Shown here: positions 1 to 6,589 of the stretch, piece after piece
Numbering within the stretch: position 1 is the stretch's first letter
Layout of the letters: each line of letters begins with the position of its first letter
Origin: Rhodospirillales bacterium
GTDB taxonomy: Bacteria; Pseudomonadota; Alphaproteobacteria; Acetobacterales; Acetobacteraceae
DNA: 12,476 bases
Reading direction: 5' to 3'
Assembly (NCBI GenBank): GCA_028866335.1
Contig: JAGWIL010000030.1
Location: 1-12,476, forward strand
The notes under the pieces: model-generated
The model's database searches: none
What the model saw: the letters and a program-made list of their open reading frames with translations, nothing else
Told to the model about the DNA's origin: nothing
Made by a program: the position numbers and the translations under genes

Positions 1-269
1 CTAACCCATTCATCAAGGTCACTCACTAGCTTATCTAAATGTTGAGGATGACCTTTGATAGCTACTTCAGATCTAACATCAACATTTGGATCATTAACTA
101 GCTTGTCTAGATGTTTCATGTTACCGTGTTCAGCTACTTGAGATCTAACCTTCCAATCAGGATCATTCACTAGTTTATCTAGATGTTTCATGTGACCATG
201 AGAGACTACTTGGCGTCTAACACTCCAATGAGGATCATTAACTAGCTTATTTAGATGGTGAGGGTGACC
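1..269 (-). repeat. Tandem 72-bp coding repeats (24-residue units)
   Basis: Three full units (269-198, 197-126, 125-54) and one partial unit (53-1) encode the GHxxHLDKLVNDP repeats. The segment encoding HLDKLVNDP is strongly conserved at DNA level, while the codons after DP vary. The same units recur at 12202-12476. The DNA similarity would permit slippage or recombination that changes the repeat number. Confidence 0.85.
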
Positions 270-314
270 GATTGAAGCTAGAGTTTTTCTTTGGTTTAAA
301 TTTAAATCTTTCAT
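1..314 (-). CDS. LRV/HEAT-like 24-residue repeat protein, C-terminal part outside window
   Basis: The frame opens with ATG at 314, preceded by an AGAGG-type ribosome binding site, and stays open to the left edge, so the 3' end is missing. After a 15-residue leader (MKDLNLNQRK...) come repeats of exactly 24 residues: 269-198, 197-126, 125-54, and an incomplete fourth from 53. The consensus is GHxxHLDKLVNDPxxxVRxxVAxx. This resembles the leucine-rich-repeat variant (LRV) or HEAT-type helical repeats, which form curved solenoids that usually bind proteins. The fourth repeat has DEWVR where the last repeat of the sister gene at the right edge has DEHVR, so this gene may end shortly outside the window. 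It starts 8 bases after the hub gene stops, so it is probably co-transcribed with it. Its function is unknown; a virion component, an assembly factor or a host-directed binding protein are all possible. Confidence 0.85.
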   Translation of the reverse strand, partial: MKDLNLNQRKTLASIGHPHHLNKLVNDPHWSVRRQVVSHGHMKHLDKLVNDPDWKVRSQVAEHGNMKHLDKLVNDPNVDVRSEVAIKGHPQHLDKLVSDLDEWV

Positions 315-322
315 AACAACCT

Positions 323-1495
323 CTAAACTAATCCACCATTTGAAGACACAATAGGTCCCGCATTTGTTAACTCTAGTTTTTCATAGTATCTATTTGAATA
401 TAAACATCTAGTTTTTGCAGTTACCACATAAGTACCGTTAACTAGTGAAGTGGAAGCATTATCACCTGTAGAAGCAGTAAAATTAACCGTATCAAATATA
501 TTTAATCCAGTAGTCCTGTATAACAAGACATAGATATTTTGTGAATAAGTGCATTTTAATCTATGGTTCTGGTGTCTAGCTTGGATGTAATTAGGATGGC
601 TATTGCCGCAATCAGCAGCGGGCAAGTGCATTCTTGAAACAGGCTGAATAGCCTTTGATAGGTCTGAATTTATATCTAGAGAGTTGTTTGTAACTGTAGC
701 ATTTGAAGTTAGGTATTTAGATACATTTCCATCTAAAGTAGGCTGAACAGTTCTTTGACCGTATCCGCCAGAAGCATTTAACAAACCAGAATTATTTAAT
801 GCTTTATATTGTAGAGCAGGATATGTATTGTTAGAAGTTATCTGAGTATTTGAAGACGTTTGTGGAGGAGCGCCATAATAGATATAAGCTTTAGGTGAAG
901 TATTATACAAAGGAACTAAATTGTTAAAGTGTAAAGTTTTAGATTCATCCACACCCCAAACCATAACAGATTTAGCATCAATATAAGAATGAGAAGAGAT
1001 ATGTTCTACAAATCCAGCCCAAGTACTTTTTCCAGGTCTCCAGGGCATAGAGTCGTTTGCACTAACATTCCCGCTGTATACTAAATTATTCAAACTGGCT
1101 ATGTTCTTTATAGCAGTATTACTAGTTCCAGTAAAAACACCAGTAGGATTAGTCTTTGTAAAAGGTATAGAATCTAATAATCCATTAATGTCATAGGCAG
1201 CTATTGAAGGGAAATTAGGAACAGGTTTTCTTTTAGGTGTACCAAAAGATCTAAAATTAATAGGTGTAGGATTAGTAGCGCTTGTATCATCCATAATGAT
1301 GCCAATTTGTGTACCATCTACTATTGGTAATGCTGTGCTAATTACGTTAGAAGGATCCATAATAACCAATCTAACTGTAGGTAGAGACTGCCTTACGCTA
1401 GTGCTAATCATACATTGCGGACCCGGAATAGCCAACATAGGAAATGTTGTTCCACTTATGGTCATCTGTAATTGTGATACACCTGCGTAAATCAC
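323..1495 (-). CDS. Baseplate hub protein, T4 gp27 / gpD-like
   Basis: A 390-residue protein, probably the central baseplate hub that joins tail tube to spike. The start is GTG at 1495, supported by AAGGA 9 bases upstream (1505-1509). The middle (about 150-192) has the layout seen in hub proteins: a WxGFVEHISSHS helix, then a strand and turn ending VDESKTLHFNNL, as in the 'degraded peptidase-like' hub domain. The C-terminal part (about 320-377) has IYVLLYRTTGLNIFDTVNF, then NGTYVVTAKTRCLYSNRYYEKLELT. This looks like the second tube-like barrel, where a 'parameter-strand-strand' pattern ends in a repeated aromatic strand. Its place downstream of the tape measure and LysM-like genes is where gpD/XkdQ/gp27 homologues sit. 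No lysozyme domain is fused; the transglycosylase is on the tape-measure candidate instead. The match is by pattern and context, not by a search. Confidence 0.6.
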   Translation of the reverse strand: MIYAGVSQLQMTISGTTFPMLAIPGPQCMISTSVRQSLPTVRLVIMDPSNVISTALPIVDGTQIGIIMDDTSATNPTPINFRSFGTPKRKPVPNFPSIAAYDINGLLDSIPFTKTNPTGVFTGTSNTAIKNIASLNNLVYSGNVSANDSMPWRPGKSTWAGFVEHISSHSYIDAKSVMVWGVDESKTLHFNNLVPLYNTSPKAYIYYGAPPQTSSNTQITSNNTYPALQYKALNNSGLLNASGGYGQRTVQPTLDGNVSKYLTSNATVTNNSLDINSDLSKAIQPVSRMHLPAADCGNSHPNYIQARHQNHRLKCTYSQNIYVLLYRTTGLNIFDTVNFTASTGDNASTSLVNGTYVVTAKTRCLYSNRYYEKLELTNAGPIVSSNGGLV

Positions 1496-1498
1496 TGG

Positions 1499-1522
1499 TT
1501 ATTTTCCTTTTAAATCTTTCAT
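1499..1522 (-). other. Seven-codon mini-ORF carrying the hub gene's ribosome binding site
   Basis: ATG at 1522 overlaps the TAA of the preceding gene (TAATG) and opens a frame reading MKDLKGK before TAA at 1499. The hub gene's AAGGA lies inside it. The first 14 bases (1509-1522) are identical to the first 14 bases of the repeat-protein gene (301-314). It may be chance, a translational coupler, or a remnant; there is no ribosome binding site of its own. Confidence 0.25.
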
Positions 1523-1914
1523 TAGAAACTAACTGTGCTCTGACTTGGTGGTGCAGATATATTATTTGTTCCATTGATAGCATTTGCAACATTAGGAACA
1601 AATACAATATCACCATTTTGCATCTGCAGAGGATGTATTGTTCCGTTCTGCAAGCAAATCATCCACCAAGTAGAAGTATTTCCAGTAGCATAATATGCTT
1701 GTGTAGTAATCTGTTGACCTTGGGTATAGGTATATTTTGCATTAGGTTGTAGATTATTGATCACACCTAAATAGTTTGTATTTAAAATATCAGGAACAAC
1801 AACAGATACATTGTTTAGTTTTATAGTAGAATATCCAATAAAATTGGATCTCAAGTATTGAGAATTTTCGTTAGTAGACGTTGAGGTTAAGGTTACATTA
1901 GGATAATTGGCCAT
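1522..1914 (-). CDS. Small LysM-like baseplate protein (T4 gp53 type)
   Basis: A 130-residue protein with ATG at 1914 behind AAGG about 10 bases upstream, and 12 bases after the stop of the preceding gene. Residues about 61-107 follow the LysM-like scheme used by baseplate proteins such as T4 gp53 and the C-terminus of XkdP: YTYTQGQQITTQAYYATGN, then STWWMICLQN, then HPLQMQNGDIVFVP. The key features are the Gly-Asn before the double Trp, an Asn at the end of the helix, and the closing 'GD-hydrophobic-P' strand. In virions such domains hold neighbouring baseplate subunits together rather than bind peptidoglycan. Residues about 27-50 (STIKLNNVSVVVPDIL) look like an added beta segment. The tail after 108 is Asn/Ser-rich and probably flexible. 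The neighbours (tube-initiator-like protein before, hub after) fit a structural baseplate role. Confidence 0.6.
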   Translation of the reverse strand: MANYPNVTLTSTSTNENSQYLRSNFIGYSTIKLNNVSVVVPDILNTNYLGVINNLQPNAKYTYTQGQQITTQAYYATGNTSTWWMICLQNGTIHPLQMQNGDIVFVPNVANAINGTNNISAPPSQSTVSF

Positions 1915-1926
1915 ATTATTTAAACC

Positions 1927-2904
1927 TTAGAAACTTGTTTTAGATAAGAAGCTTTCAGTAGAATTAATTGCACTGCCGAATGTGTTTCCTACTTGATTAG
2001 AAATCTTACTTATCTCACCTCTTAACTGAGTAATTACATTTGGACCACTAGCAGAAGTAGAAGTAGCTGTATTTGATCCATTCATAGCTTTATTTAAATC
2101 TTGTTTAGAATAAATTCTGTCAGTGGATACAACTACATGAACTGTAGCAGAAATGTAATCACCTTTTACTGTAGGTAAAACGTCAAAAGTCGCTGATACT
2201 TCTTGAATAACAATGTTATTAAATGTCCATATATTACCTATATTCATTGATATATTGTATTTACTGCCTCCATGATTACCGCTCAATAAAGTAGGTCCAG
2301 GGGCTCTAAAAGTTCCAAGCTCATCGATTGAGGGTAACACAAGAGACAAAAGGCTTGCTACTTTTCCTGTCACTTCTGCTTTTGCATCAACAGTTGCATT
2401 TAATTGCAGGTTAAGAACGAAAGATAAAGGATCAGTAGATTGCCATAGTAATTGGCTTAAAGCGGGTATCTGAGTAGTATAACCTGTAGTTGCTTTTGAT
2501 ATTATTCCTGCTGTACCAATTTCATTAGTTACTACGTTATGTCCTATCGTAGCACCTAAAAAAGAGCTTAGATCTCCTGAAGGTACTAGAGATGCCCAGT
2601 GCCCGTAGGTTCTTATATCAAATTGCTCAGGCAAATAAGCATAAATGTAACCGGGTTTTCCCTTGGTAGGATTTGATCCTGGAGGATAATATCCAATCGG
2701 ATTTCCATTTTCATCAGTGCCACTAAATACAACTACATAGCCCTTTGTCTGACAGTGTTCTGGAGCTAAAGGTATAGAACCTGGTGGGTGTGTTAGAGTG
2801 GAACCTATGGAGTTGGCAGATTGATTTGCAAAGGTAGAAACGCTTGCAGAGTTAGGTATCAATGAATTTACATATGATTGTGCAGGTGCCAAGATACCAG
2901 CCAT
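1927..2904 (-). CDS. Baseplate / tail-tube-initiator-like protein
   Basis: A 325-residue protein with ATG at 2904 and a good site (AAAGGA, 7-8 bases upstream). It starts 11 bases after the tape-measure candidate ends. The N-terminal 40 residues are Ser/Asn/Ala-rich. Residues about 54-105 form a beta-rich part with GYVVVF, a Pro/Gly loop and GYIYAYLP. The core at about 154-262 reads WQSTDPLSFVLNLQL, VASLLSLVLPS, APGPTLL, NISMNIGNIWTF and IVIQEVSATF, ending in a strand ISATVHVVVST. This 'small-strand, LPS, pgP, IG, v.vs..f' layout resembles baseplate proteins that cap or start the tube (T4 gp48/gp54 and related proteins). Which member it corresponds to cannot be settled by eye. The last 40 residues look like an amphipathic helix (ISKISNQVGNTF). 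Position between tape measure and LysM-like protein supports a central baseplate role. Confidence 0.5.
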   Translation of the reverse strand: MAGILAPAQSYVNSLIPNSASVSTFANQSANSIGSTLTHPPGSIPLAPEHCQTKGYVVVFSGTDENGNPIGYYPPGSNPTKGKPGYIYAYLPEQFDIRTYGHWASLVPSGDLSSFLGATIGHNVVTNEIGTAGIISKATTGYTTQIPALSQLLWQSTDPLSFVLNLQLNATVDAKAEVTGKVASLLSLVLPSIDELGTFRAPGPTLLSGNHGGSKYNISMNIGNIWTFNNIVIQEVSATFDVLPTVKGDYISATVHVVVSTDRIYSKQDLNKAMNGSNTATSTSASGPNVITQLRGEISKISNQVGNTFGSAINSTESFLSKTSF

Positions 2905-2915
2905 TATAATTTCCT

Positions 2916-5039
2916 TTATCTAAACATCATACTAGGAGTATTAGCCATCGTTACTCCCGGATTAAAATTGTGCATGGGTATAGAATCAATATCAGGTACA
3001 GGATTAGTTAGATCATATCCAATTAAAGAAGCGGGCGTAATCGGCTTTTGTTTAATAGGCCCTTCCTCTCTTGTATTAGATTGCGTGTACGAATTAGATG
3101 CAGTAGGAAGAGCTGCGCTTCTAGTATAAGGATTTTGACTGGCAACTTGTGTATTTGTTTGAGCCATGGCAGAAGCTAGAGTAGGTTGATTGTTTATTCT
3201 ATTCTGAAAAAACTGTTCAACTTGTGCTACTGTTCTATGAGAACCATCAGGATTTAAAAACACATTGGGATTAGACGCTGCTGCTGTTGGAAACATCGCA
3301 GCTGCATCGGCATTTGGACTGTCTTTAAATGCTCTGGCCATCCTATCATTGCCAGTAAACCATTGACTGTAAAGGTCTACTGTGCTTGTTCCTACACCAG
3401 ATTTTTTATCTAATGCTGTAGTATCTTTAATCCAAGCAGCAGTAAGAGCAGCTTGTTGTTTAGGATTATCAGGATTGTAGTTCTTTTTAGTTATTCCTAA
3501 AGATTTTCCGTATTTGTCGATTAAGGTAGCAGCAGTGCCTTTGGTAATCTGAAAGGCGCCTCTAGCTGAAGAACTAGAAGCACCCGCATTTGGATTAAAA
3601 GAGCTCTCAATTCCTGCAAAGCTAGTCAAGATGTTACCTAACCCTGAATTACCTTTAGAAGCTTGTGCAATTGCTTGTATCGTACTTTTTGAATTAGCTC
3701 CGATATTTGTACCACTGCTTACTCCAGCAGTACTAGATCCAAAATTAAAACCTAAAGCCTTACCGACATTAGACAAAAGACCCGAAACTAAAGGACTCTC
3801 TTTTAACTTATTTAGGATACCTAATATAGGAGAAATAATAGATTTCATTAAAGGGCTTGTGGAACTAATACCAAGAGCACGTAATAAATCATCCTCAAAT
3901 GGACTATCAGAGCCTGTAGCTAAACCTAAAGGAGCAGAGTTAGCTGTATTAGATTTTACGTAGGACGATTTTGCTTTTGTTGGGTCAGGTACGACATTCT
4001 TTACAACTAATTTGTCCACAGTAATGGTATGCTTGCCCATTAATGGATGCATAGATGTAGGCAGGTTGTTTAAGGTCTCTGCATTAGCTGCTGCAGGTGC
4101 AAACATGCTACCTAAACCTAAAGCGGCAGCACCTGCTGCACTAACTCTTGCAGCACTGGGTAGAAATCTCATGCCTGCTCTACCTAATAAACTGGCACCT
4201 CCTAATATCTCGTCTGGTCCACCTAAACCTGCTATGCCTAGAGCAGAAGCACCTAAAGCAGCAGGAATTTCCCAAGCTAAAGGGTGCCTTGAAATAAAAG
4301 CTTTAGAAGCAGTTACTCCTGAACCCACTACATTTTCAGCGTGCCTAATAGCGTTTAATCTAAAAGCGGCCTCATTTTTAGGAATAGCAGAATGTAGAGG
4401 GGTGACTGAGGAAGATGAAGTTGCAGCACTCACAGAAGAAGTTGAAGAAGGGATTATACCTAAATTCGATCCTACTTTATCAAGGAACTTCTTTATGGTA
4501 GAACCTAAATCAGAAGTTACATCAGAAACCTTATTAGCAAATTTGTCTAAATCTGATTTTGCCGTTTCAAAAGAGGTTTCGACTTCGCTAGCTGCTTTTT
4601 CTATTGATTTAAAGTTTTTTACGACTTCATAGACAGCGGCAGCCAACCCAGCTTCCTCTAAAAGTTTTGTTAGACCACCTCCCCCTCCAGAGGATCCTCC
4701 ACTTTCAGCCTTCTTACATTCACACTCACAACAATTCTTTAATTCCTCTAATATATCACGCCATACTTCTAAAGATTGTTTTTCCCATTTTTTTGTATAA
4801 CTAGAATATTTTTCATCTCTGTCTGCATAATCCTGAAAACTATCAACTAGTTGCCCCATAAGGTTAGAATTAGTAGCGCTATAGCCATTAGGTTTGTTAT
4901 CACTAATAGTCTTTAAGGCTTTAATCGTATTAGCAGTAAGCTGCATGATTTGTTTATCACGCATCTCTTGCTTAGAGTATTCAGCCCTAAGGCTTCTCAT
5001 TATGGTTTGTCTAGTTGACAGTAAATCAAAATCAGTCAT
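2916..5039 (-). CDS. Probable tape-measure protein with lytic transglycosylase domain
   Basis: A 707-residue protein beginning at ATG 5039; the upstream site (AGAAAG) is weak and the gene lies 11 bases after the frameshift ORF. Residues 1-100 are polar and helical, followed by a Cys cluster (C103, C104, C106, C108) and a Ser/Gly linker (113-122). Helical segments follow at 125-190. Ala/Gly-rich hydrophobic stretches at about 255-320 could cross or insert into a membrane. Residues about 450-560 form an SLT-type lytic transglycosylase: GIESSFNPNAGASSSSARG has the probable catalytic Glu at E478, followed by ARGAFQIT at 492-499. This domain cuts peptidoglycan glycan strands during DNA entry. The slot directly after the chaperone is the usual tape-measure position, and 707 residues at 1.5 angstroms each would span about 106 nm, similar to T4. 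It could instead be a separate virion transglycosylase. Confidence 0.65.
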   Translation of the reverse strand: MTDFDLLSTRQTIMRSLRAEYSKQEMRDKQIMQLTANTIKALKTISDNKPNGYSATNSNLMGQLVDSFQDYADRDEKYSSYTKKWEKQSLEVWRDILEELKNCCECECKKAESGGSSGGGGGLTKLLEEAGLAAAVYEVVKNFKSIEKAASEVETSFETAKSDLDKFANKVSDVTSDLGSTIKKFLDKVGSNLGIIPSSTSSVSAATSSSSVTPLHSAIPKNEAAFRLNAIRHAENVVGSGVTASKAFISRHPLAWEIPAALGASALGIAGLGGPDEILGGASLLGRAGMRFLPSAARVSAAGAAALGLGSMFAPAAANAETLNNLPTSMHPLMGKHTITVDKLVVKNVVPDPTKAKSSYVKSNTANSAPLGLATGSDSPFEDDLLRALGISSTSPLMKSIISPILGILNKLKESPLVSGLLSNVGKALGFNFGSSTAGVSSGTNIGANSKSTIQAIAQASKGNSGLGNILTSFAGIESSFNPNAGASSSSARGAFQITKGTAATLIDKYGKSLGITKKNYNPDNPKQQAALTAAWIKDTTALDKKSGVGTSTVDLYSQWFTGNDRMARAFKDSPNADAAAMFPTAAASNPNVFLNPDGSHRTVAQVEQFFQNRINNQPTLASAMAQTNTQVASQNPYTRSAALPTASNSYTQSNTREEGPIKQKPITPASLIGYDLTNPVPDIDSIPMHNFNPGVTMANTPSMMFR

Positions 5040-5050
5040 TGCTTATCTTT

Positions 5051-5278
5051 CTAGGTATTACTAAGCATATGAGCCAGAGACATTCCGCTTGAAGGAGTTC
5101 TTCCTCCACTGATCCTATCTCTATTGGCTGCTTTTATCCTATCCATGTCAAATAGGTTGCTAAAGTGGATAAACCAAGCAGCATTTTCATAAATGTAATC
5201 TGGAATATTACTTACACCTACTGACAAGGAGAAAGTTCTATTAATTATATCTTGATCGCTATAAATCGGGAAAGAAAT
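5051..5278 (-). CDS. Frameshift extension of the tail-assembly chaperone (+1 frame)
   Basis: This frame is open for 75 codons from 5278 to TAG at 5051. It lies +1 relative to the upstream 426-residue gene and overlaps its end. The residues look like real protein (for example FSLSVGVSNIPDYIYENAAW, then WFIHFSNLFDMDRIKAANRD). There is no usable start: the only ATG near the beginning of a helix (FDMDRI) has no ribosome binding site, nor has the in-frame TTG. The simplest reading is that ribosomes enter by +1 slippage at 5267-5273, giving a 495-residue fusion (424 residues plus 71). In lambda, Mu, SPO1 and many other tails a chaperone and its frameshifted longer form load the tape measure, and the gene sits just before it, as here. 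A sequencing error or a real mutation splitting one gene would look the same. Confidence 0.65.
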   Translation of the reverse strand: MSFPIYSDQDIINRTFSLSVGVSNIPDYIYENAAWFIHFSNLFDMDRIKAANRDRISGGRTPSSGMSLAHMLSNT

Positions 5279-6539
5279 CTAAGATTCCTAAACTTAGTGT
5301 GATGGTTTCGAGCTTTGGCTCCGCCTCACCCGAGTTAGTAAAGGGAGCTAATCTTGCTAGTTCTTCCATAATTTCATGTCTCTTAGCATACAACAAATCT
5401 TGAGTTATGGGATCAATATTCAATTCGTTATTCAATAGATTGTTAATTACTTCTAAATTAGATCCTAGATACTGTATGGCTTTTTCATAGTTGAAAAACT
5501 GATCTTTAGCTGTTGCAGTCTCAACAATTTGACCTTTTGAGATTAAACTTTCAAATTCTTTAATTTGATAGAGTAACTCTACGCCTTCATCACTATTTTC
5601 CATCAAGGCTTTTTGCTCATGAAGATTTGTGCCTTGCAAGTACAAAGCCTTTTCGTACATCCACAACTGGCTATCATCTAATTTACTTCTAAAAGTATCT
5701 AAATGCTCCATATCTCTAACATTAGGAACCTTAAATCCTTTTTCATACCATCTTAGATATTCTTCTCTAGTTATAGTTGGGGGAGTAACGTGAATATCAG
5801 ACATTGTTATGGTAGTCTTGTTTGTATTTCCGTACAAAGACTCCCAGGAAGCCAAGTAAGGGGTCTTTACATAGCTATTCATTCTATGCCAGTACATTAC
5901 CCATCTAGCATCAATAACCCACAGATCTCTATAGTCACATCCAATTACAGTCTTACTAACCGTATCATTTAATAGAACAATATCTCTGTTCTTTTTAGCT
6001 TTATAAAGTAAAGCTAATTCCGATACTTTAAAAGGCCTAATAGCGACGCTATTAAAGCTATAGAATATACCGTTAGAAGGTAGAGCTATTCTTTCAGAAA
6101 AAGGTCCTGTATCTATCTTATCATCAATTCTCATCTCCACTAAATCTAGTGCAGGAACTAAATGTTTCTCAAACACTTGAGTTGAATCTATTTGTTCTTT
6201 AGGCTGAACTAATTCAGGTAAAGCTAATTCATTCAAAAGATCTTGCTCAGATAAAGGCGTGATTTGAGGACTTTTAAAAGTAGTCTCAGGCAGATTAGAA
6301 GGTTGCTGTCTAATGGGTGGATTAGCCTGAATAACAGGCTTTTTAGCTTGTGCTATTTCTTGTTGAGTAGGAATAGCTAGATTGTTATCGAATGAGGCAC
6401 CAACAGTAACTCTTCTTTTCTGCTTTGAGGGTTCAGAAAAAGGCAAAGTTCTAATAGGGGCGCCATTACCAGGACTGGTAGACAAAGGAAGCTCCGATTC
6501 GCAAAGGTTGAAATCTTGATTATCAAAGGTTTTAATCAA
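5259..6539 (-). CDS. Tail-assembly chaperone / T4 gp26-like hub-assembly protein
   Basis: A 426-residue protein between tube and tape-measure genes. Residues 1-130 are Pro/Gln-rich and probably disordered. Residues about 152-225 have LPSNGIFYSFNSVAIRPF, then a helix SELALLYKAKKNRD, then DLWVIDARWVMYWHRMNSY. This sequence of a G-x-x-Y turn, 'IRPF', an 'E-L' helix and a D-x-x-W-x-hydrophobic-R-x-x-S-Y helix resembles the T4 gp26 baseplate-hub family, whose members assist hub/tail assembly. The C-terminal third (about 290-400) is helical and charged. The start is uncertain. TTG at 6539 has AGG directly abutting it. TTG at 6485 has GGAG (6492-6495) at a normal 6-base spacing and would give 408 residues. 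The coding frame ends at TAG 5259, but a longer product by +1 frameshift is likely. Confidence 0.6.
   Translation of the reverse strand: MIKTFDNQDFNLCESELPLSTSPGNGAPIRTLPFSEPSKQKRRVTVGASFDNNLAIPTQQEIAQAKKPVIQANPPIRQQPSNLPETTFKSPQITPLSEQDLLNELALPELVQPKEQIDSTQVFEKHLVPALDLVEMRIDDKIDTGPFSERIALPSNGIFYSFNSVAIRPFKVSELALLYKAKKNRDIVLLNDTVSKTVIGCDYRDLWVIDARWVMYWHRMNSYVKTPYLASWESLYGNTNKTTITMSDIHVTPPTITREEYLRWYEKGFKVPNVRDMEHLDTFRSKLDDSQLWMYEKALYLQGTNLHEQKALMENSDEGVELLYQIKEFESLISKGQIVETATAKDQFFNYEKAIQYLGSNLEVINNLLNNELNIDPITQDLLYAKRHEIMEELARLAPFTNSGEAEPKLETITLSLGILDFFPDL
5267..5273 (-). promoter_or_regulatory. Candidate +1 ribosomal frameshift site (UUU CCC G)
   Basis: The +1 frame has a stop (TAG) at 5279-5281 and the zero frame stops at 5259-5261, so the shift must occur within about 17 bases. 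In that interval both UUU (moves to UUC) and CCC (moves to CCG) keep cognate pairing after a one-base forward slip. The window codes for Phe-Phe-Pro in either reading. A -2 shift does not preserve pairing at any codon here. Confidence 0.5.
6492..6495 (-). promoter_or_regulatory. Alternative ribosome binding site for the chaperone gene
   Basis: GGAG lies 6 bases before an in-frame TTG at 6485 and would start the protein at Leu/Met-Ser-Thr-Ser-Pro. The annotated TTG at 6539 has its AGG directly touching the start codon. No in-frame ATG is near. Confidence 0.35.
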
Positions 6540-6564
6540 CCTCGCAGGGTTAGAGATAACACCC

Positions 6565-6586
6565 TATAGTATATGTTCCTACTATA
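6565..6586. repeat. Inverted repeat between second tube gene and chaperone gene
   Basis: The arms TATAGTA (6565-6571) and TACTATA (6580-6586) are a perfect 7-bp inverted repeat around an 8-base spacer, in the 50-base gap before the chaperone gene. The stem is AT-only except one pair and would be weak in RNA. No T-run follows on the minus strand. It could be a protein-binding site or chance. Confidence 0.3.
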
Positions 6587-6589
6587 AAA

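Noticed and set aside
1..269. The repeated 72-bp units as a CRISPR array
   Set aside because: The units are in-frame coding repeats with no separate unique spacers, and the variation follows codons.
1404..1752. Minus- and plus-strand frames overlapping the hub and LysM-like genes
   Set aside because: They are out of frame with two genes that have good ribosome sites and family-like motifs.
3631..3963. 110-codon plus-strand open frame
   Set aside because: Antisense to the same gene, no ribosome site, no recognisable protein features.
4012..4632. 206-codon plus-strand open frame
   Set aside because: It lies wholly antisense to the transglycosylase/tape-measure gene, has no ribosome site, and its Ala/Pro/Leu-rich composition is what antisense of Ala/Gly-rich coding DNA yields.
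5259..5261. Readthrough of the TAG stop of the chaperone gene
   Set aside because: The zero frame meets another stop a few codons later, and the protein-like sequence is in the +1 frame, so readthrough would not reach it.
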